In this document: in pieces, positions 1-8,007 of the stretch | Position numbering within the stretch: position 1 is the stretch's first letter | How the letters are laid out: each line of letters opens with the position of its first letter | Assembly: GCA_040388535.1 (NCBI GenBank) | Contig: JAZKBR010000002.1 | Coordinates: forward strand, 1,263,166-1,327,165 | DNA: 64,000 nucleotides | Direction of reading: 5' to 3' | Origin: Gemmatimonadota bacterium | GTDB lineage: Bacteria; Gemmatimonadota; Gemmatimonadetes; Gemmatimonadales; GWC2-71-9 | Made by a program: the position numbers and the translations under genes | Notes under the pieces: generated by a model | Databases searched by the model: none | What the model was told of the DNA's origin: nothing | Seen by the model: the letters and a program-made list of their open reading frames with translations, nothing else

Positions 1-323
1 CCGAGGGCCAGTGCCACCATCGCGCGTGAGGGATAGAGCGCGTCGTAGCACCACCCCTCGCCGGCCACCGGTTCGGCCTCGTGCACCTCATCGGGCGGAA
101 CGGCAATCACGCTGCCGCAGTTTGCCTGCCAGCGAGCGCCGCGGTAACCCAAGGTGCCGTTTCCCGACCCGAACACACCGAGTGTGAAGTAGTCATGGGC
201 GTGTCGCGGGAAGTCGTGGTCGAAGTGCACGAACCGGATCAGATCGATGGCACCGATGGAGAGCTCGACCCGGGTGAGGAATGCCCCGGTGCGGGGAGCT
301 GCTGGAGTGTGGCTTTCGACCAT
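1..323 (-). CDS. AraC-family regulator, N-terminal part cut by window edge
   Basis: The reverse strand is open from an ATG at 323 to the window edge (107 codons, no stop). The protein has the AraC ligand-binding cupin pattern: a beta strand with FDHDFPRHAHDYF (two His spaced as in the cupin fold), then GYRGARW and the loop IAVPPDEVHEAEP. This matches the N-terminal sensing half of AraC regulators; the DNA-binding C-terminal half would lie left of position 1. It is transcribed divergently from the ferredoxin gene at 487, with a shared upstream region of about 160 nt. The ribosome binding site is weak, so the exact start is uncertain. The ligand cannot be told from this part. Confidence 0.75.
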   Translation of the reverse strand, partial: MVESHTPAAPRTGAFLTRVELSIGAIDLIRFVHFDHDFPRHAHDYFTLGVFGSGNGTLGYRGARWQANCGSVIAVPPDEVHEAEPVAGEGWCYDALYPSRAMVALAL

Positions 324-486
324 GGGGTCCGACCGTGAGAGAGGGCGTTTCAGGACTCGCAGCGCCGTACGTCCAATCCGGTCAGGAGTTGCGAAGCCGG
401 GGCCGCTCCGGGGTCGGAGAGCAAGATCATTCAACCCGGCGAAGGGGCCGCTATCTTTGGCCCGTGTCCCACTCGTATACCGCTTC

Positions 487-1062
487 GTGCTGAACGACAC
501 CCCAGGCGACCGTCGCTCCTTCTTCCGTCAGGCCTTTGGCGACGCCATGCAGCGCTTCGGCAAGGCGACCGAGGAGCGCCTGGTGCAGCGGAGCTACGTC
601 CGCCCGCCGGGCTCACTTCCCGAACTCGAGTTCCTCGCGGCCTGCACCCGCTGCGGTGCCTGCGCGACGGCCTGCCCAGCAGGCGCCATTCTTCACGTCC
701 CCACCAGTGGTGGCCTCGCGGCGGGAACGCCATTCCTCGAGCCGGCGCGGATTCCCTGCATCGCCTGCCCTGAAATGCCCTGTGCCGCCGAATGCCCGAC
801 CGACGCGCTCATCGTCCCCGAAACGGGATGGAGTGGCACCCGGCTCGGCACCATCGAGTTCCTCCCGGAACGATGCGTGACGTTCGATGGCCAGGAGTGC
901 GGCGTCTGCGTGCGCGCCTGCCCCGTGGGAGAGAAGGCGCTGAGTCTCGACGCCGAGGGACGACCGGTGCTCAAGGCCGAAGGCTGCGTTGCCTGCGGCG
1001 TCTGCGTGCGTGACTGTATCACCGTGCCATCATCGTTCGTCTTTCGCGCGCGCACCAGCTGA
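487..1062 (+). CDS. MauM/NapG-type polyferredoxin (4Fe-4S)
   Basis: The 191-aa protein has four cysteine clusters: CTRCGACATACP near residue 53, CIACPEMPCAAECP near 95, CGVCVRACP near 140 and CVACGVCVRDC near the C-terminus. Their order and the phrase GTPFLEP before cluster two match the MauM/NapG ferredoxins, which pass electrons to periplasmic oxidoreductases. An RRSFFRQ motif near residue 9 resembles a Tat signal, but no hydrophobic stretch follows, so export by Tat is doubtful. No partner nap or mau genes are visible nearby, so its redox partner is unknown. The start is uncertain: GTG 487 is used; an alternative TTG at 457 has a better Shine-Dalgarno (AAGGGG, 9 nt upstream). Confidence 0.8.
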   Translation: MLNDTPGDRRSFFRQAFGDAMQRFGKATEERLVQRSYVRPPGSLPELEFLAACTRCGACATACPAGAILHVPTSGGLAAGTPFLEPARIPCIACPEMPCAAECPTDALIVPETGWSGTRLGTIEFLPERCVTFDGQECGVCVRACPVGEKALSLDAEGRPVLKAEGCVACGVCVRDCITVPSSFVFRARTS

Positions 1063-1083
1063 TCCACTGCAGGTAACGAAGAA

Positions 1084-1108
1084 CGCCCCGGAAAGGATCT
1101 CCGGGGCG
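1084..1108. terminator. hairpin between convergent genes
   Basis: Perfect 8-bp stem CGCCCCGG (1084-1091) and CCGGGGCG (1101-1108) with a 9-nt loop. It lies between the stop codons of the converging ferredoxin and lipoprotein genes. The reverse strand continues into a T-rich stretch (TTCTTCGTT), the forward strand into CTCTGTTGTT, so it could end transcription in both directions. Confidence 0.65.
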
Positions 1109-1135
1109 CTCTGTTGTTCCTTGAGCAGCAGGTGT

Positions 1136-1864
1136 CTACTGGAAGGAGACGACCGGCTTCTCGATCCCGCACTGCACGCCATCGGTGGCCACGGCGTGCG
1201 AGGCGTCCATCCGGAAGGTGCTCTGACCGGGGACGACGAGGGAGCTCTGCAGTTCCACGAGCTGATTCTCGCTGATCCCGCGCGCCTGCGCGGCGGCGAC
1301 ATTGCGGGTGAAGAAGATCGTGACGTGGCTGTCGACCGGGACCTCGTCGGTGCCAGTGCCGGTGATGCTGTTGCCGTTCACGTCGACCCAGTCGTTCTCG
1401 CCTTCACGGTAGATGTCACCAGCGTACTCGGTTCCCGCCACGCAGCCGCCGAACGACGTGCCCGGCTTCATCTTGAGCACATCCGACATCGTGAACATCA
1501 CGCACTGATAGGTGCCGCTTGCAGGCGTCGCGGTGAAGAGCACCGGATTCGTCATGAAGTCCTTGTCGACGCCAGCGGCGCCGAGGTCCTGGACGAGCAC
1601 CGGGTTGGAGCAATCAGCGTTGGCGCTGATATGCAACGCATAGAGCTTCATCGTGAGCGAGCTGGCCGGCCCGAACGTCAGATTCTGGCCGGGATCATTC
1701 AGCAGCGACGCGGCAGCCGCCGAACCCGCACCGTAGACGACGAGTGCTGGCGCCGGCGGCGGGGGCGGGTTGCCGATCGGGAGGGTGGTCGTTTCGCTGC
1801 CGCACGCGGCGAGCGCGAAAGCAACAACGAGAGAGATGCGGGTCGAAGTGGACGAGGCAAACAC
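1136..1864 (-). CDS. secreted lipoprotein of unknown function, behind a GEMM-I riboswitch
   Basis: The 242-aa protein starts with a lipoprotein signal (ISLVVAFALAAC, lipobox LAAC), followed by a Pro-rich linker (PPPPPAPA) and a domain with several cysteines, consistent with an exported, lipid-anchored protein. No family is recognised. The GTG at 1864 is chosen because an AAGGAG Shine-Dalgarno at 1878-1873 lies 8 nt upstream; a GTG at 1873 would overlap that site. The leader carries a c-di-GMP-I type aptamer (1918-2009), so expression probably responds to cyclic di-GMP, a second messenger that usually controls surface attachment, pili or matrix. A surface or matrix role is therefore an inference from the regulator only. 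Confidence 0.75.
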   Translation of the reverse strand: MFASSTSTRISLVVAFALAACGSETTTLPIGNPPPPPAPALVVYGAGSAAAASLLNDPGQNLTFGPASSLTMKLYALHISANADCSNPVLVQDLGAAGVDKDFMTNPVLFTATPASGTYQCVMFTMSDVLKMKPGTSFGGCVAGTEYAGDIYREGENDWVDVNGNSITGTGTDEVPVDSHVTIFFTRNVAAAQARGISENQLVELQSSLVVPGQSTFRMDASHAVATDGVQCGIEKPVVSFQ

Positions 1865-1917
1865 GAAATACACTCCTTCAGGTTAGAGGCCGGAAGAAGC
1901 GGAATCCAGGAGCGAAT

Positions 1918-2009
1918 CGCGCGTTCCTTCGGTAGCCGGGCTGTCTCGGGGAGACCCTTGGCTTTGCGACCCCGGATCGCTCCGGGTGTGCCTGTTCGGT
2001 GAACGCGCC
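1918..2009 (-). promoter_or_regulatory. GEMM-I (cyclic-di-GMP-I) riboswitch aptamer
   Basis: Read on the reverse strand. P1 is GCGCGTTC (2008-2001) with GAACGCGC (1926-1919), 8 perfect pairs. Inside come ACAGG-CACACC, a hairpin CCCGGA-GCGA-TCCGGG with a GNRA loop (1986-1971), the conserved CGCAAAGCC (1968-1960), a small stem GTCTC/GAGAC (1955-1943) and AGC-CCGG-CTACCGA before P1 closes. Order, spacing and the CGCAAAGCC and TACCGA strings match the GEMM-I class. The base just before CAC is G, as in c-di-GMP binders, not A as in the cGAMP-sensing variant. CTCCT (1912-1908), directly after P1, is complementary to the AGGAG of the gene's ribosome binding site, which suggests translational control (inference). 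One deviation is CACACC where CAAACC is usual. Confidence 0.8.
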
Positions 2010-2218
2010 GAATGCGCGCCTGTTGATTGAGAAGGCAATCGCTGTGCCGCCCGAACCGCATGGCTATCTGCTGTCCCCATAACGACTTGAGGAACGGCGG
2101 CCGGCTCGCTCCTGGCGGTGCACCGGCATTCTGGGGGTGTCGCAGGTTGCTTTCTGAACCCGATGTCAAGTTTTTAGGCGGTTCCGGCCCTGTTTTCATT
2201 CTTGTTTGCGGAGGTTCC

Positions 2219-2746
2219 ATGAGGCGACCATTTCCGGCACTGCTGCTCTTCGTCGTTCTGGTCGGCTCGGTTCACCCGATGCAGGCGCAGGCGAAGTCGG
2301 CATACTTCTTTGGTAGTGCCGGGGTGACGCTGCCGATGGGCGACTACGGTGATTATGCCAAGGGGGGATGGATTGGAAACGCCGGCGTCGGCTACAACAT
2401 CAGCGACCGGGCGAACTTCGGCGCCGAGGTGATGTACGGCTCCAACAAGCACAAGTCCTCCGACGATCGGACCGACCTGCTGGGTGTCGGCGGCTTCCTC
2501 GATTACACGGTGGGCAATCCCAAGGGGAAGATTGTGCCGTACCTCCTTGGCGGTCTTGGCGTCCTCAACCAGAAATTCAAGCCGGCCACAGGCAATAGCG
2601 AGTCGGAGTCGAAGCTGATGATTTCGGGGGGCGGCGGACTCTACTTCCCGATGGGCACCGCTGGGCTTTACCTCGAGTCACGGTACATCAAGCGTGGTGA
2701 CACCGGCTTTCTCGGCATTGCCGGGGGCTTCACCGTCGGGCTCTGA
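2219..2746 (+). CDS. small outer-membrane beta-barrel protein
   Basis: 175 aa. It has a signal peptide (LLLFVVLVGSVHPMQAQA), then alternating Gly- and aromatic-rich strands (YFFGSAGVTLPMG, WIGNAGVGYNISD, YLLGGLGVL, GLYLESRYIKRG) ending in the short hydrophobic GGFTVGL. This is the pattern of OmpA-like or OprF-like eight-strand barrels of the outer membrane. ATG 2219 follows a GGAGG ribosome binding site at 2210-2214; an upstream in-frame ATG at 2027 has no signal peptide behind it. The gene is monocistronic, with a strong terminator just after it. The barrel may be structural or a small pore. Confidence 0.75.
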   Translation: MRRPFPALLLFVVLVGSVHPMQAQAKSAYFFGSAGVTLPMGDYGDYAKGGWIGNAGVGYNISDRANFGAEVMYGSNKHKSSDDRTDLLGVGGFLDYTVGNPKGKIVPYLLGGLGVLNQKFKPATGNSESESKLMISGGGGLYFPMGTAGLYLESRYIKRGDTGFLGIAGGFTVGL

Positions 2747-2764
2747 CCTACGGGTCCGTCGGGG

Positions 2765-2796
2765 CGCGGGAGCCGCACAACAGTGCGGCTCCCGCG
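2765..2796 (+). terminator. strong intrinsic terminator after the barrel gene
   Basis: A perfect 14-bp stem: CGCGGGAGCCGCAC (2765-2778) and GTGCGGCTCCCGCG (2783-2796) with a 4-nt AACA loop, followed by TTACGTTT. It ends 41 nt before the next start codon and separates the barrel gene from the operon that begins at 2837. Confidence 0.85.
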
Positions 2797-2836
2797 TTAC
2801 GTTTCACCCCCACTCACCAACCCGCGAGGAGGCGGA

Positions 2837-3193
2837 ATGGCGACGGTACCGCGAAAGATCGACAAGCCGTGGGGCTACGAACTGATCTGGGCCCATACCG
2901 ACCGTTATGTCGGCAAGGTCCTGCATGTAAATGCCGGCCAGATCCTGTCGTGCCAGTATCACAACTTCAAGGACGAGACGATGCACGTGCTCGCCGGTCA
3001 GCTGATCCTCCGGATCTGGCCGGCCGAGGGCGCGGCCCCCGACGAGCGCGCCTTCCTGGCGGGTGACTCGGTACATATTCCGGCACTCACCATTCATCAG
3101 ATTGAAGCCGTCGTCGACAGCGATGTCCTCGAGGCTTCCACGCCCGAGCTCGACGATCTGGTCCGGCTCAACGACCGTTACGGGAGATCGTGA
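2837..3193 (+). CDS. cupin, phosphomannose-isomerase-like
   Basis: 118-aa single cupin domain. KPWGYELIW, the His-containing CQYHNFKDETMHVLAG strand and GDSVHIPALTIHQIEA match the C-terminal isomerase cupin of bifunctional mannose-1-phosphate guanylyltransferase/phosphomannose isomerases. A cupin metal site (His-Glu-His) appears intact. ATG 2837 follows AGGAGG. It is first in an operon and ends only 4 nt before a sugar nucleotidyltransferase; in ManC proteins these two activities are fused, so a role in activated-sugar supply is likely (inference). It may instead be a non-enzymatic sugar-binding cupin. Confidence 0.75.
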   Translation: MATVPRKIDKPWGYELIWAHTDRYVGKVLHVNAGQILSCQYHNFKDETMHVLAGQLILRIWPAEGAAPDERAFLAGDSVHIPALTIHQIEAVVDSDVLEASTPELDDLVRLNDRYGRS

Positions 3194-3197
3194 CCAC

Positions 3198-4181
3198 ATG
3201 CAGGTGATCATTCCGCTCGCAGGCAAGGGAACCCGACTCCGCCCACATACTCATCTCACACCCAAGCCGATGCTCAAGGTCGCCGGCAAGCCGGTGATGG
3301 ACTGGGTGATGGACCGCCTCAAGGGGTTGCAGGTCGATGAACTGATCTTCATCACCGGCCATCTCAAGGAGCAGGTCGAGGCGTATGCGCGCTCGCACTA
3401 TCACACGCCATCGCGCTTCATCGAGCAGAAGGTGCAGGACGGCACAGCGGGCGCCGTGAATCTCGCGCGACCGCATGTGACCGGGCCGGTGATGATCATC
3501 TTTGTCGACACCGTATTCGAGGCGGATCTCTCGCTCGCCGCCACCACCACGGCCGACGGAATCATCTGGGCCAAGGAAGTCGAGGACTATCAGCGCTTCG
3601 GCGTGGTCGTCACCGATGCCGACGGTTACATGACGAAGATCGTGGAGAAGCCGACGACGCCGATCTCCAAGCTCGCCAACATCGGGCTCTACTACATCAA
3701 GGATGTCGACGCCCTCTGGCGCGGCATCGATCACGTGCTCCAGTCGCCCGCCAACAAGGGCGAGTATTACCTCACCGATGCCTTCCAGCACATGATCGAG
3801 GCCGGCGGGAAGATTCTGACGGCCGAGGTCGGTGGCTGGTACGACTGTGGCCAGCTGGGCACGACGCTCGAGACCAACGGCATCCTGCTCGCGCACGGGG
3901 CCGCATCGCACGAACCGGTGGGCGACGACGTCACCATCATCGAGCCGGTGCTGATCGAGGCCGGGTGCACGCTCGAGCGCTGCACCATCGGCCCGAATGT
4001 GACGATCGAGACCGGCACCACCGTGCGCGATTCGACAATCGCGGACTCGATCATCGCGGCGCGCTGCACCATCGAGCGCTGTCACCTCAGCAAGACGATG
4101 CTTGGCGAGGCCGTGCTGATCAGCGACTTCACCGGTTCCGGCTCGTTCGGTGCCCATTCCGAAGTGTCGGGGGCGATGTGA
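3198..4181 (+). CDS. sugar-phosphate nucleotidyltransferase with beta-helix tail
   Basis: 327 aa. The N-terminus carries the nucleotidyltransferase signature IPLAGKGTRLRPHT followed by TPKPMLKVAGKP; FVDTVFEADL sits at the usual metal-binding aspartate, and VEKP and GEYYLTDAF follow as in glucose-1-phosphate thymidylyl- or uridylyltransferases. The last ~90 residues are hexapeptide-like repeats (CTLERCTIGPNVTIETG, then RCTIERCHL) of a left-handed beta-helix. It makes NDP-sugars for cell-surface glycans; the sugar and base are not decided by the sequence. It lies 4 nt after the cupin gene and overlaps the next gene by 4 nt (ATGTGA), so the genes are co-translated. Confidence 0.85.
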   Translation: MQVIIPLAGKGTRLRPHTHLTPKPMLKVAGKPVMDWVMDRLKGLQVDELIFITGHLKEQVEAYARSHYHTPSRFIEQKVQDGTAGAVNLARPHVTGPVMIIFVDTVFEADLSLAATTTADGIIWAKEVEDYQRFGVVVTDADGYMTKIVEKPTTPISKLANIGLYYIKDVDALWRGIDHVLQSPANKGEYYLTDAFQHMIEAGGKILTAEVGGWYDCGQLGTTLETNGILLAHGAASHEPVGDDVTIIEPVLIEAGCTLERCTIGPNVTIETGTTVRDSTIADSIIAARCTIERCHLSKTMLGEAVLISDFTGSGSFGAHSEVSGAM

Positions 4182-5590
4182 CGCCACTCGAAGAGCTGCT
4201 GGCCTCCTATCTCGACCTCGCACGCCACCTCGATCCGCTGCGTCACCAGATCGATGCGCCTGCTGCGCTGCGCCATCGGCTAGGCCGCTTCGACGCGCCG
4301 TGGCTGGTGGCGCAGGTCGCCGCACTCAAGAGCATCGCCAACGCCATCGAAGATCTCGAGGATGTCGAATCGCTCGACGATGAAGTCGACCGGACGATGC
4401 TCATCAACACCATCCGCACCGACATCGTCGATCTCGAGGCACAGGCCGGCGGCGATACCTTCGACGGCATTCGCCCGCTCGAGCACGCCCAGCAGGCACT
4501 CTACGAGTTGATGGACGAGGCATTCGATGCCGAGTCCGAGGCGGCACTGCGCGACCGGATCCTGGCACTGCCCGAGTTTCTGGCATCGCTCCGCAGTGAC
4601 CGGCGCAAGCTCCCGGCGGAACTCGCCGACGCCACCGTGGGAAAGGCCGCGCAACTCCTCGAGGCCCTCGACGAGGCCTCCGAATATCTCGACGACTCCA
4701 CGGTGCAGCCCGCGCTCGTGGCGGTGGCCGAGCATCGTGCGTGGCTCGACGACCTCAAGCGGATCGGCGGTGAGGCACGCCTGGGGGAGGATATCGTCGA
4801 GCGCCATCTCGCGACGCTCAGCTCCGAACCGGTCGGCATCAAGGGAACGTTGCGACTGCTCGAACTCCGTCGGGTTGGTGTCGAGAAGTCGCTCCTCGCA
4901 GCCGCGCAGGAACTCGGCTCCGATGATCCGCTCGCACTGGTGCGCTCGATGATCGATGATGAGTCGATCGGCTTCGAAGCGCTCAGCGACGAATGGCCCA
5001 GTGAATGGGAGCGCGTCCGGCGCGAACTGGTGATCCTCGGCGTGCCGGTGAGTGCGGCGCCACCGATTGAAGATCCGTTCGAGGCCGAAGATCGCTGGAC
5101 GCTGACCGCAGCGGCCATTCGCGAGCAGGCGGCGCTCTCGCTCGATCTGTCGCGTGAGCAGCAGACTTCTGCTGTGCGTCGCTTGCTGGTCGCGCCCGGG
5201 CTGATGGATGGCTGGGGTCGCACGGTAGCGGCGTTGCTGCGGAGCACAGAGGTCACCGGCTTGCCCGAGCGCCAGCTGATGCTCTCGTATCTGGCCCTGC
5301 TCGATTCGGTTGCCGCCGAGACCGACCTGCTGTTGCAGTCGCGGCGCGCGTCGCTCGAAGGGCTGCTCGAGCGCACGATGCAACTCACCGGGATGAACGA
5401 GCCGTCGGCACGCTCACTGGTCTGGCGGGTGGCCGAAGAGCCGCTCGATTCGCTGGCGGCGGCGCTCGCGCACGAAGCGTGGCAGAGCTGGTACGCGGAA
5501 GAGGGCGGCGATCCGGTCGCCTTCATCAAGCGCGCGCTTGCCGGGGGCGGCCTCTCCGTGCCGCTGGCCAGGTGGGCGCTGTCGAGCTGA
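4178..5590 (+). CDS. unknown, mostly helical cytoplasmic protein
   Basis: 470 aa, not recognised. It starts at GTG 4178, overlapping the nucleotidyltransferase stop. The composition is rich in Asp, Glu, Ala, Leu and Arg with long amphipathic helices, and I see no signal peptide, membrane segment, P-loop or obvious metal motif. Stretches such as DLEDVESLDDEVDR and ASLRSDRRKLPAELAD look like helical bundles or coiled coils. Its position between a sugar nucleotidyltransferase and an MFS transporter, overlapping both, points to the same pathway, perhaps as a regulatory or scaffold subunit. That is inference only. Confidence 0.6.
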   Translation: MTPLEELLASYLDLARHLDPLRHQIDAPAALRHRLGRFDAPWLVAQVAALKSIANAIEDLEDVESLDDEVDRTMLINTIRTDIVDLEAQAGGDTFDGIRPLEHAQQALYELMDEAFDAESEAALRDRILALPEFLASLRSDRRKLPAELADATVGKAAQLLEALDEASEYLDDSTVQPALVAVAEHRAWLDDLKRIGGEARLGEDIVERHLATLSSEPVGIKGTLRLLELRRVGVEKSLLAAAQELGSDDPLALVRSMIDDESIGFEALSDEWPSEWERVRRELVILGVPVSAAPPIEDPFEAEDRWTLTAAAIREQAALSLDLSREQQTSAVRRLLVAPGLMDGWGRTVAALLRSTEVTGLPERQLMLSYLALLDSVAAETDLLLQSRRASLEGLLERTMQLTGMNEPSARSLVWRVAEEPLDSLAAALAHEAWQSWYAEEGGDPVAFIKRALAGGGLSVPLARWALSS

Positions 5591-6804
5591 AGAAGCTCCC
5601 CCCGGTCGTTTGCGGCCTCTCGCTCGTCAGCGGATTGAATGATGCGGCGAGCGAGATGGTCTATCCGCTGCTTCCTGCCTTCATGGTCGGCGCGCTCGGT
5701 GCGCCGGCCGCTGCACTCGGCGCCCTCGACGGCGCAGCCGACCTCACTGCCTCACTCGTCCGCCTCGTCTCGGGGCGTCTCGCCGACAAGAGCACCAAGC
5801 GCGGGCCACTCGTGCTGGGTGGCTACCTGCTCGCCGGTGCGATCCGGCCGCTGATCTCGCTGGCTCAGTCGGCGGGTGTGGTGATCGGGCTGCGCGTGGC
5901 CGATCGTGTCGGGAAAGGTCTCCGTTCGCCGGCACGCGACGCGATGATCGCCGAGGCGGTGCCGCTCGAGATGCGTGGGCGCGCGTTCGGATTTCATCGG
6001 GCGTTTGATCACGGTGGGGCGGTGGTGGGCGGCTTGCTGGGGTGGGTGCTGATTAGGCAGGGGTTGAGTGTCCGGGACGTGATCGCATGGAGTGTGGTGC
6101 CGGGATTACTGGTGGTGATCGTGCTCGCGCTCACGCTGAGGAATGCAGGGCGAGCCGCGACTTCAGTCGCGGCGCGCGCTGCGCGGCACGATCTCGACGG
6201 TGAGACTGACGCGGTGACGGAGACCCGGGCGCCGCACGCGGCGCCCCTACGGGTGCGTTCGGGGGGATCGCGGTTCTATCTCCGGGTGGGGGCCCTCTCC
6301 GCAATCCTCGTGACCCGCATGCCCGAGACGCTGCTGATCCTGCATCTGTTGCGGGGCGGGGTGGCGCTGGCGATGGTGCCGCTCGCGTGGGCGGGGCTGC
6401 ACGTGGTGCGCAGTGCGTCGGCGTATCCGGCGGGCAAGCTAGTCGACCGGATCGGCGAGCGCGGCGTGGTGGCGATCTCGGGTACACTCGGCGCGATCGG
6501 CGCGTGGGCATTCAGCATCGCGGCGTCGCCAGCGGCACTCATCGGCGTCTTTCTCGCACTCGGGCTGGTGACGGGGATCGGCGAGCCGGCGGAGAAGTCA
6601 TTAGTGGCACGGCTCGCGCCGAAAGGCGCCGGGCGGGCGTTCGGTGAGGCGCAGGCGCTGCTCGGCTTCGGCGCGCTCGCAGCGGGATTGGCGTTCGGTT
6701 TTCTCGTAGATGCGCGCGGGAGTGCGGTAGCGCTGCTGGCCTCGGCCGTCGCCGGGGTGATCGCGACGGCTGCGTGGCTGGGGGTGAGTCAGGGGGAGGG
6801 GTGA
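5572..6804 (+). CDS. MFS transporter with a repeat-derived central loop
   Basis: 410 aa with about 12 hydrophobic segments. The N-half carries the MFS loop motif GRLADKSTKRGP between helices 2 and 3, and DRVGKGLRSPARDAMIAEAV after helix 4. GTG 5572 overlaps the upstream gene by 19 nt. The central cytoplasmic loop between the two six-helix halves (about residues 190-230) is Ala/Arg-rich. It is encoded by DNA holding two perfect palindromes, 6154-6173 and 6227-6246, which look like inserted repeat elements kept in frame. The substrate is unknown; the operon context suggests a sugar- or drug-type solute. Its stop is 3 nt from the convergent anti-sigma gene. Confidence 0.8.
   Translation: MGAVELKKLPPVVCGLSLVSGLNDAASEMVYPLLPAFMVGALGAPAAALGALDGAADLTASLVRLVSGRLADKSTKRGPLVLGGYLLAGAIRPLISLAQSAGVVIGLRVADRVGKGLRSPARDAMIAEAVPLEMRGRAFGFHRAFDHGGAVVGGLLGWVLIRQGLSVRDVIAWSVVPGLLVVIVLALTLRNAGRAATSVAARAARHDLDGETDAVTETRAPHAAPLRVRSGGSRFYLRVGALSAILVTRMPETLLILHLLRGGVALAMVPLAWAGLHVVRSASAYPAGKLVDRIGERGVVAISGTLGAIGAWAFSIAASPAALIGVFLALGLVTGIGEPAEKSLVARLAPKGAGRAFGEAQALLGFGALAAGLAFGFLVDARGSAVALLASAVAGVIATAAWLGVSQGEG
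6154..6173. repeat. palindrome inside MFS gene (first)
   Basis: Arms GCCGCGACT (6154-6162) and AGTCGCGGC (6165-6173) with a 2-nt loop. A perfect GC-rich palindrome like this inside a coding loop is more like a dispersed repeat than protein-driven sequence. It lies in the poorly conserved loop joining the two halves of the transporter. Confidence 0.6.
6227..6246. repeat. palindrome inside MFS gene (second)
   Basis: Arms GGGCGCCGC (6227-6235) and GCGGCGCCC (6238-6246) around a 2-nt loop, followed by CCTACGGG. It sits 53 nt after the first palindrome, in the same loop of the transporter. A GGGCGC...GCGCCC core of this kind, next to CCCTACGGG, resembles intergenic palindromic repeats. Confidence 0.6.
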
Positions 6805-6807
6805 GGG

Positions 6808-8007
6808 TTACTCCTCGGAGAGGAGAAGCGTCCTGGCCATCACATCGTTCCGAGTTCCGTAGGATTCCCCGACAAACAAGCCGTCCGATTTGCGATACCA
6901 TTGCAGGCGTTCGTAGTTGTCGGTTCGAAGCAGCGCCTCCCAGCAGTCAAAAACTCCCGCAGGCGTGACGATCTGCCGTGTCCCGGTAATCCTTATGGTA
7001 CGCTTGCCGTAGGTCGAAGCCTTTTTCCGACCTACGCTGACATACGCGAATGCACCTTGCCACCCAACTGCGAGCGGCGATGCCATCATTGCAACGATGA
7101 GATGCGCCTGGTTGAGGAGGATGGTAGGATGGGGCTCCGCCAGCGAGTAGGTAGTGTCGCTACTACCCCACGTTCGCGCGAGGCTGTCTGCCCGCGCACG
7201 AGTCATCACCACACCGGTGGGAAGCTTGAATCGGCGATCCACTGCGATCTCATTGCCATGCATGCGGTAGGTCGAGACCGAGCCGCCCCGCTTGTAGAAC
7301 TCCTTTTCCCGCCATTGCGCGGGCTCCAGGGTTTCGCCATTGATCCAGATAGAGTCCGGACCACCTTCGCGCGTATCCATGGTAGTAATCGCAATCCAGT
7401 CGCTGCCGGGTGTGCCACTACGAACAAAACGAAGTGCGCTCGACTGCACCGACTCGAGCGGGCCGGATGCACTGTACCTAACCTGGCCATAGCGAAGTTG
7501 AACTGGGCGAAGTCGTGCCGCGGCAAATGGTCCAGCACTGGGCACTTTGGGATCCAGCTTCAGTCTGGGGGCCCTCGCTGCAAAGCTGGCGGCGCTCCCC
7601 CCCATCCGCGCGACCAACGACTTCTCGTAGCGGTCAGATCCGACAACTGCCACCGCCGCCACTGCAACACCCGTCAAGACCAGCCAGAAGGCGGGCCGGA
7701 TCGTTGGCTGACCGACCCTGGTGTTTGGCGCCGCAAACCCCGGCTGCAGCACCGGCGCCTCCACTGGCAGGATCACCCGCTCGCCCTGCACCCGCGACTG
7801 CAGGATCCTCTGCAGCAGCGGATCGGGAGCACCAACGGCGCCGCCACTCGCGAGCGTCGCTCGCAACTCACGAGTGGATTGCACCGTGCCGCGGCAGCGA
7901 TCACAATCGGCGAGGTGGCTCGCGACCTGACGGCGCGCCGTCTCCTTGGCGGAGCCGGCAGCGTAGCGGAGCAGGGTGGCCTCCCGCGGGTGCAGCAGGA
8001 GCATCAT
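6808..8007 (-). CDS. zinc-finger anti-sigma factor with large exported domain
   Basis: 399 aa. The N-terminal cytoplasmic part has the zf-HC2 anti-sigma motif HLADCDRC (H-x3-C-x2-C) near residue 35. One membrane helix follows (AFWLVLTGVAVAAVAVVG, near 105-122), then about 270 extracytoplasmic residues rich in beta strands. The tail (TYGKRTIRITGTRQIVTPAG, then a Trp/Tyr strand) resembles the DUF3108-like fold used by several secreted Gemmatimonadota proteins; I am unsure of that. Its ATG overlaps the stop of the ECF sigma gene (CGATGATG), so the two are co-translated, and it should hold the sigma factor at the membrane until a periplasmic signal arrives. ATG 8004 is an equally possible start. 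Confidence 0.75.
   Translation of the reverse strand: MMLLLHPREATLLRYAAGSAKETARRQVASHLADCDRCRGTVQSTRELRATLASGGAVGAPDPLLQRILQSRVQGERVILPVEAPVLQPGFAAPNTRVGQPTIRPAFWLVLTGVAVAAVAVVGSDRYEKSLVARMGGSAASFAARAPRLKLDPKVPSAGPFAAARLRPVQLRYGQVRYSASGPLESVQSSALRFVRSGTPGSDWIAITTMDTREGGPDSIWINGETLEPAQWREKEFYKRGGSVSTYRMHGNEIAVDRRFKLPTGVVMTRARADSLARTWGSSDTTYSLAEPHPTILLNQAHLIVAMMASPLAVGWQGAFAYVSVGRKKASTYGKRTIRITGTRQIVTPAGVFDCWEALLRTDNYERLQWYRKSDGLFVGESYGTRNDVMARTLLLSEE

Noticed and set aside
1918..2009. cGAMP-type GEMM-Ib variant
   Set aside because: The key base before CAC is G, not A, which fits c-di-GMP.
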